Shown: positions 6,081-8,651 of the stretch, piece by piece | Position numbering within the stretch: the first letter of the stretch is position 1 | Layout: the number at the start of each line of letters is the position of its first letter | DNA from: Candidatus Omnitrophota bacterium | GTDB taxonomy: Bacteria; Ratteibacteria; UBA8468; B48-G9; DTJG01 | Reading direction: 5' to 3' | Assembly (NCBI GenBank): GCA_023485205.1 | Contig: JAMCZX010000050.1 | Location: 1-8,651, forward strand | DNA length: 8,651 nucleotides | The notes under the pieces: model-generated | The model's database searches: none | Told to the model about the DNA's origin: nothing | The model's input: the letters and a program-made list of their open reading frames with translations, nothing else | Position numbers and translations under genes: made by a program

Positions 6081-7984
6081 GAATATATCAGGAAGCCAAA
6101 AAACTAAATGTTAGTCCTAAAAATCTTATTGACATTTGCAATCAGATTGGGATTAAAGGAAAAACTTCTGTTAGCGGATTAACTCAGGAAGAAATACAAA
6201 ATATTGAAAATAACATAAAAAAAATTCAAAGAGCAAAAGAAAAAATTATTATTACTGGAGCAGAAACAGTGGGTGACATTGCTTCAAAAATGGCTTTGCA
6301 CGCTTCTGAGATAATAAAATCTCTTAAAGACCTGAATATTTCTGCTGGAATAAATGAAAAGGTAGGATTAGATAATATCCAGATACTTTGTGAATCCTTG
6401 GAATTTCCATATACAATACAAAAAACAAAAGAAACATATTCTTCTGGTAAATATATAGATTCTTCTTCAGACCTTCAAAGAAGAGCTCCTATTGTTACAA
6501 TCATGGGGCATGTTGACCATGGGAAGACAACCATACTTGATACAATAAGAAAAACAAATATTGCCCAAAAAGAATATGGACAGATAACCCAGAAAATCGG
6601 AGCTTATAAGGTGCAGGTTGATTCCGGCTCCATTATTTTTATTGATACCCCGGGTCATGAGGCTTTTTCAGCTATGAGGGCAAGGGGAGCAAGTGTTACG
6701 GACATAGTGGTTTTGGTTGTTGCTGCTGATGATGGGGTAAAAATGCAGACCATTGAAGCTATTGACCATTGCAAGGCTGCCAATGTTCCTATTATTGTTG
6801 CAATAAATAAAATTGATAAACCAAATGTCAATCCTGAAATAGTAAAAAAACAGCTTAGTGAATATGGGATTATTCCTGAAGAATGGGGTGGACAGAATGT
6901 TTTTATTAATGTATCCGGACTTACAGGACAGAATATAAAAGAACTTCTGGAGATAATTCTTATTATGGGTGAGATGATGGACCTGAAAACAAATCCCAAT
7001 AGACCCGCAGAAGGAACAGTTCTTGAATCATATCTGCATAAACAGAAAGGATCTGTTATTGACCTTATTGTTCAAAATGGCACCCTTAATGTAGGGGATT
7101 ATTTTGTATCTGGTGATAGTTATGGCAAGGTTAGAGCGATGATTGATGAATTTGGAAAGAGGATAGATAAAGTTTGTGCAACAATTCCAGTGGAGGCCCT
7201 TGGAGCACATCATCCATGTCAGCCTGGAGAAAGATTTTTTGTCGTTCTTTCAGAATCTGAGGCAAAAGAAAAAGCCAATTCATTAAAAACAGAAAAATCA
7301 TTAAACCCTTTATCCGGGAAAAAATTAACACTTGAAGAATTACAGAAACAGATTGTTGAAGGTCAGGTTAATGAAGTAAAAATAATACTTAAAACAGACT
7401 CAAACGGCTCTAAAGAAGCAATAATAGGAGCCCTTGAAAAACTTTCTGCCCAGATACAAAACCAGATAAAAGCAAAACTTGTTATTGTTCATTCTGGACT
7501 GGGGACCACAAATGAATCTGATATTCTTCTTGCTGTTTCAAGTGATGCGATTATTTTTGGATTTAATATATCAGTGGACAATAATATTGAAAAGATGTCC
7601 AAACAATATGGAATAGAGATAAAAACATATAAAATTATATATGATCTTATTGAGGATATAAAGGCTACGATGGAAGGAAAGGTTAAACCTGTAGAAGTTT
7701 TGTCTCTTGCTGGTCAGGCATCAATAAAAAAAATATTTAAAGTTGGAAAGAATCAGGCTGTTGCCGGATGCCTTGTTGTAGAAGGGAAAATTATAAGAAA
7801 TTCCAAGGCCAAAATAATTCGTGAAGGAAAAATTATTTTTGAAGGCCAAATTTCCAATCTAAAGAGATTTAAAGATAATGTAAAAGAAGTGGGAATAAAT
7901 ACAGAATGCGGTATTTCCATAGAAAATTTTAATGATTTAAAAGAAGGAGATATCATTCAGTCTTATATATCCACCATTCCATGA
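6077..7984 (+). CDS. infB: Translation initiation factor IF-2
   Basis: GTPase that brings initiator fMet-tRNA to the 30S subunit and promotes 50S joining. The 635-residue protein is a short form. It has an N-terminal IF2_N-like helical segment (1-50), a second one (about 60-115), a brief linker and then the GTPase core: G1 GHVDHGKT (144-151), G2 ITQKIGAY (170-177), G3 DTPGHEAF (190-197), G4 NKID (244-247) and G5 VSGLTG (279-284). Domain II (from about 312) and the C-terminal domains follow, with GLGTTNESDILLA and IIFGFNI conserved. The long charged linker of E. coli IF2 is missing. G2 reads GQITQ rather than the common GGITQ, and G5 has SGL where SAK is usual; both look functional. Its ATG overlaps the nusA stop, and its TGA overlaps the next start. 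The G-rich run 13 bases upstream may serve as a weak ribosome site. Confidence 0.97.
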   Translation: MRIYQEAKKLNVSPKNLIDICNQIGIKGKTSVSGLTQEEIQNIENNIKKIQRAKEKIIITGAETVGDIASKMALHASEIIKSLKDLNISAGINEKVGLDNIQILCESLEFPYTIQKTKETYSSGKYIDSSSDLQRRAPIVTIMGHVDHGKTTILDTIRKTNIAQKEYGQITQKIGAYKVQVDSGSIIFIDTPGHEAFSAMRARGASVTDIVVLVVAADDGVKMQTIEAIDHCKAANVPIIVAINKIDKPNVNPEIVKKQLSEYGIIPEEWGGQNVFINVSGLTGQNIKELLEIILIMGEMMDLKTNPNRPAEGTVLESYLHKQKGSVIDLIVQNGTLNVGDYFVSGDSYGKVRAMIDEFGKRIDKVCATIPVEALGAHHPCQPGERFFVVLSESEAKEKANSLKTEKSLNPLSGKKLTLEELQKQIVEGQVNEVKIILKTDSNGSKEAIIGALEKLSAQIQNQIKAKLVIVHSGLGTTNESDILLAVSSDAIIFGFNISVDNNIEKMSKQYGIEIKTYKIIYDLIEDIKATMEGKVKPVEVLSLAGQASIKKIFKVGKNQAVAGCLVVEGKIIRNSKAKIIREGKIIFEGQISNLKRFKDNVKEVGINTECGISIENFNDLKEGDIIQSYISTIP

Positions 7985-8334
7985 GACAAAAAATGAGTTG
8001 TACTTTTTGTATGATTGCAAATGGAGAAATTGAAATAAAAAAATTGTATGAGGATAAGGATATGATTGTTATTAATGATATTAATCCTCAGGCTCCTATT
8101 CATATTCTTGTTATACCCAAAAAACATATTGAGAATCTTCTTTTGGTAGAACCTGCAGATGTGGAATTGCCTGGTAGAATGTTAATTGCAGCATCAAATG
8201 TGGCGAAAGAATTATCAATTGATAAAACAGGCTATAGGATTGTTATAAATACTAACAGGGATGCCGGTCAGACTGTAGGGCATTTACATGTTCATATGCT
8301 GGGTGGAAGGCCGATGAAATGGCCCCCGGGCTAA
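7981..8334 (+). CDS. HIT-family (HinT-like) purine nucleoside phosphoramidase
   Basis: Small cytoplasmic hydrolase of the histidine triad superfamily. HinT-type members cleave AMP-lysine and similar nucleoside phosphoramidates; the physiological substrate here is unknown. The 117-residue protein has the triad HLHVH (His101, His103, His105) in GQTVGHLHVHMLGGRPMKWPPG at the C-terminal end. It also has an N-terminal Cys7-x-x-Cys10 pair and the strand APIHILVIPKKHI (38-50), giving the usual zinc and nucleotide-binding pattern. The ATG at 7981 overlaps the infB stop as ATGA, suggesting coupled translation. An in-frame ATG at 7993 would start the protein at MSCTFC, the more usual N terminus, so the first four residues may not be real. 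No Shine-Dalgarno site precedes either. Its position directly behind infB is not a conserved operon order that I know of. Confidence 0.92.
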   Translation: MRQKMSCTFCMIANGEIEIKKLYEDKDMIVINDINPQAPIHILVIPKKHIENLLLVEPADVELPGRMLIAASNVAKELSIDKTGYRIVINTNRDAGQTVGHLHVHMLGGRPMKWPPG

Positions 8335-8349
8335 AATAAAATTTTAGAA

Positions 8350-8651
8350 ATGAAAACAATTAAAGTTGGAAAAAATATTTCTATTGGCAATAATAAATTT
8401 TGTTTTATTGGTGGTCCCTGTGTAATAGAAAATGAGGATATAATTTTTAAAACTGCGGAATTTCTTAAAAATATAACAGAAAAGATTCAGATTCCTTTTA
8501 TTTTTAAAGCCTCTTATGATAAAGCAAACAGGTCTTCTATAGATTCGTTCCGTGGTGTTGGACTAAAAAAGGGTATGGAGATTTTTTCTAAATTAAAAAA
8601 AAAGTTTGATATACCTGTTTTAACTGATGTTCATTGTATTTCACAGGATAC
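8350..8651 (+). CDS. kdsA: 3-deoxy-D-manno-octulosonate 8-phosphate synthase, N-terminal part
   Basis: Condenses phosphoenolpyruvate with arabinose 5-phosphate to make Kdo-8-phosphate, the precursor of the Kdo that links lipid A to the rest of lipopolysaccharide. The first 100 residues are present and the window ends inside the gene; the full protein should be about 270-280 residues. Visible motifs are GPCVIE (22-27), KASYDKANRSSIDSFRG (53-69) and PVLTDVH (89-95). The KANRSS and SFRG stretches separate KdsA from its relative DAHP synthase. Cys24 in GPC is the metal-ligand position of the metal-dependent class, as in Aquifex; the metal-free E. coli enzyme has Asn there. The gene starts 15 nt after the HIT gene, with no clear Shine-Dalgarno site, and is probably in the same transcript. 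It shows that the organism makes Kdo and so has an outer membrane. Confidence 0.95.
   Translation, partial: MKTIKVGKNISIGNNKFCFIGGPCVIENEDIIFKTAEFLKNITEKIQIPFIFKASYDKANRSSIDSFRGVGLKKGMEIFSKLKKKFDIPVLTDVHCISQD

Noticed and set aside
6467..7956. Several minus-strand open frames inside infB.
   Set aside because: infB is complete with all five GTPase motifs; the opposite frames have no family features or promoters.
8335..8349. A terminator between the HIT gene and kdsA (AAAATTTT symmetry).
   Set aside because: The palindrome is A/T only, has no loop or G-C stem, and the gap is just 15 nt, so read-through into kdsA is expected.
1..8651. tRNA or rRNA genes, CRISPR arrays, insertion sequences, prophage or toxin-antitoxin genes.
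   Set aside because: No repeat-spacer pattern, transposase, terminal inverted repeats or RNA gene landmarks were seen; coding density leaves little room for them.

Overview
The window is AT-rich (roughly one third G+C by eye) and fully packed with genes. Two operons run in opposite directions from one shared control region at about 4763-4934. KdsA (Kdo-8-phosphate synthase) and a Wzm/Wzt-type polysaccharide exporter point to a diderm bacterium with a lipopolysaccharide or similar surface glycan. The low G+C, compact NusA and IF2, sparse Shine-Dalgarno sites and unusual nusA-infB neighbourhood suggest an uncultivated lineage, possibly PVC-related such as Omnitrophota. That placement is a guess from general impression only. 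TGA is an ordinary stop here: cysC, nusA and infB all end with TGA inside ATGA overlaps with the next gene.

Left operon (minus strand, 4762 down to 1). It begins with a GbsR/MarR-type winged-helix regulator. Then follow wzm (ABC-2 permease), wzt (ABC ATPase), cysC (adenylylsulfate kinase, which makes PAPS), a PAPS-dependent sulfotransferase, and a cobalamin-binding radical SAM protein that runs off the window edge. Gaps are 1-13 nt or the genes overlap, so this is very probably one transcript. The simplest reading is a module that sulfates a cell-surface polysaccharide and exports it: CysC supplies PAPS, the sulfotransferase uses it, Wzm/Wzt moves the glycan across the inner membrane, and the regulator controls the set. 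The radical SAM reading frame is interrupted by an in-frame TGA, beyond which the same frame continues with a clear CxxxCxxC motif.

Right operon (plus strand, 4935 to 8651). nusA, infB and a HIT-family hydrolase gene are joined by 4-nt ATGA overlaps, and kdsA follows after 15 nt and is cut by the window end. The usual neighbours rimP (before nusA) and rbfA (after infB) are absent from these positions. A Kdo biosynthesis gene is thus placed behind core transcription and translation genes.

The control region holds near-consensus sigma70-type promoters in both directions. The leftward promoter overlaps a perfect 8-bp inverted repeat with a further direct repeat of its half-site, a good candidate operator for the regulator. 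No RNA genes, insertion sequences, CRISPR arrays or terminators were recognised, and no stretch longer than 300 bases lacks a gene.
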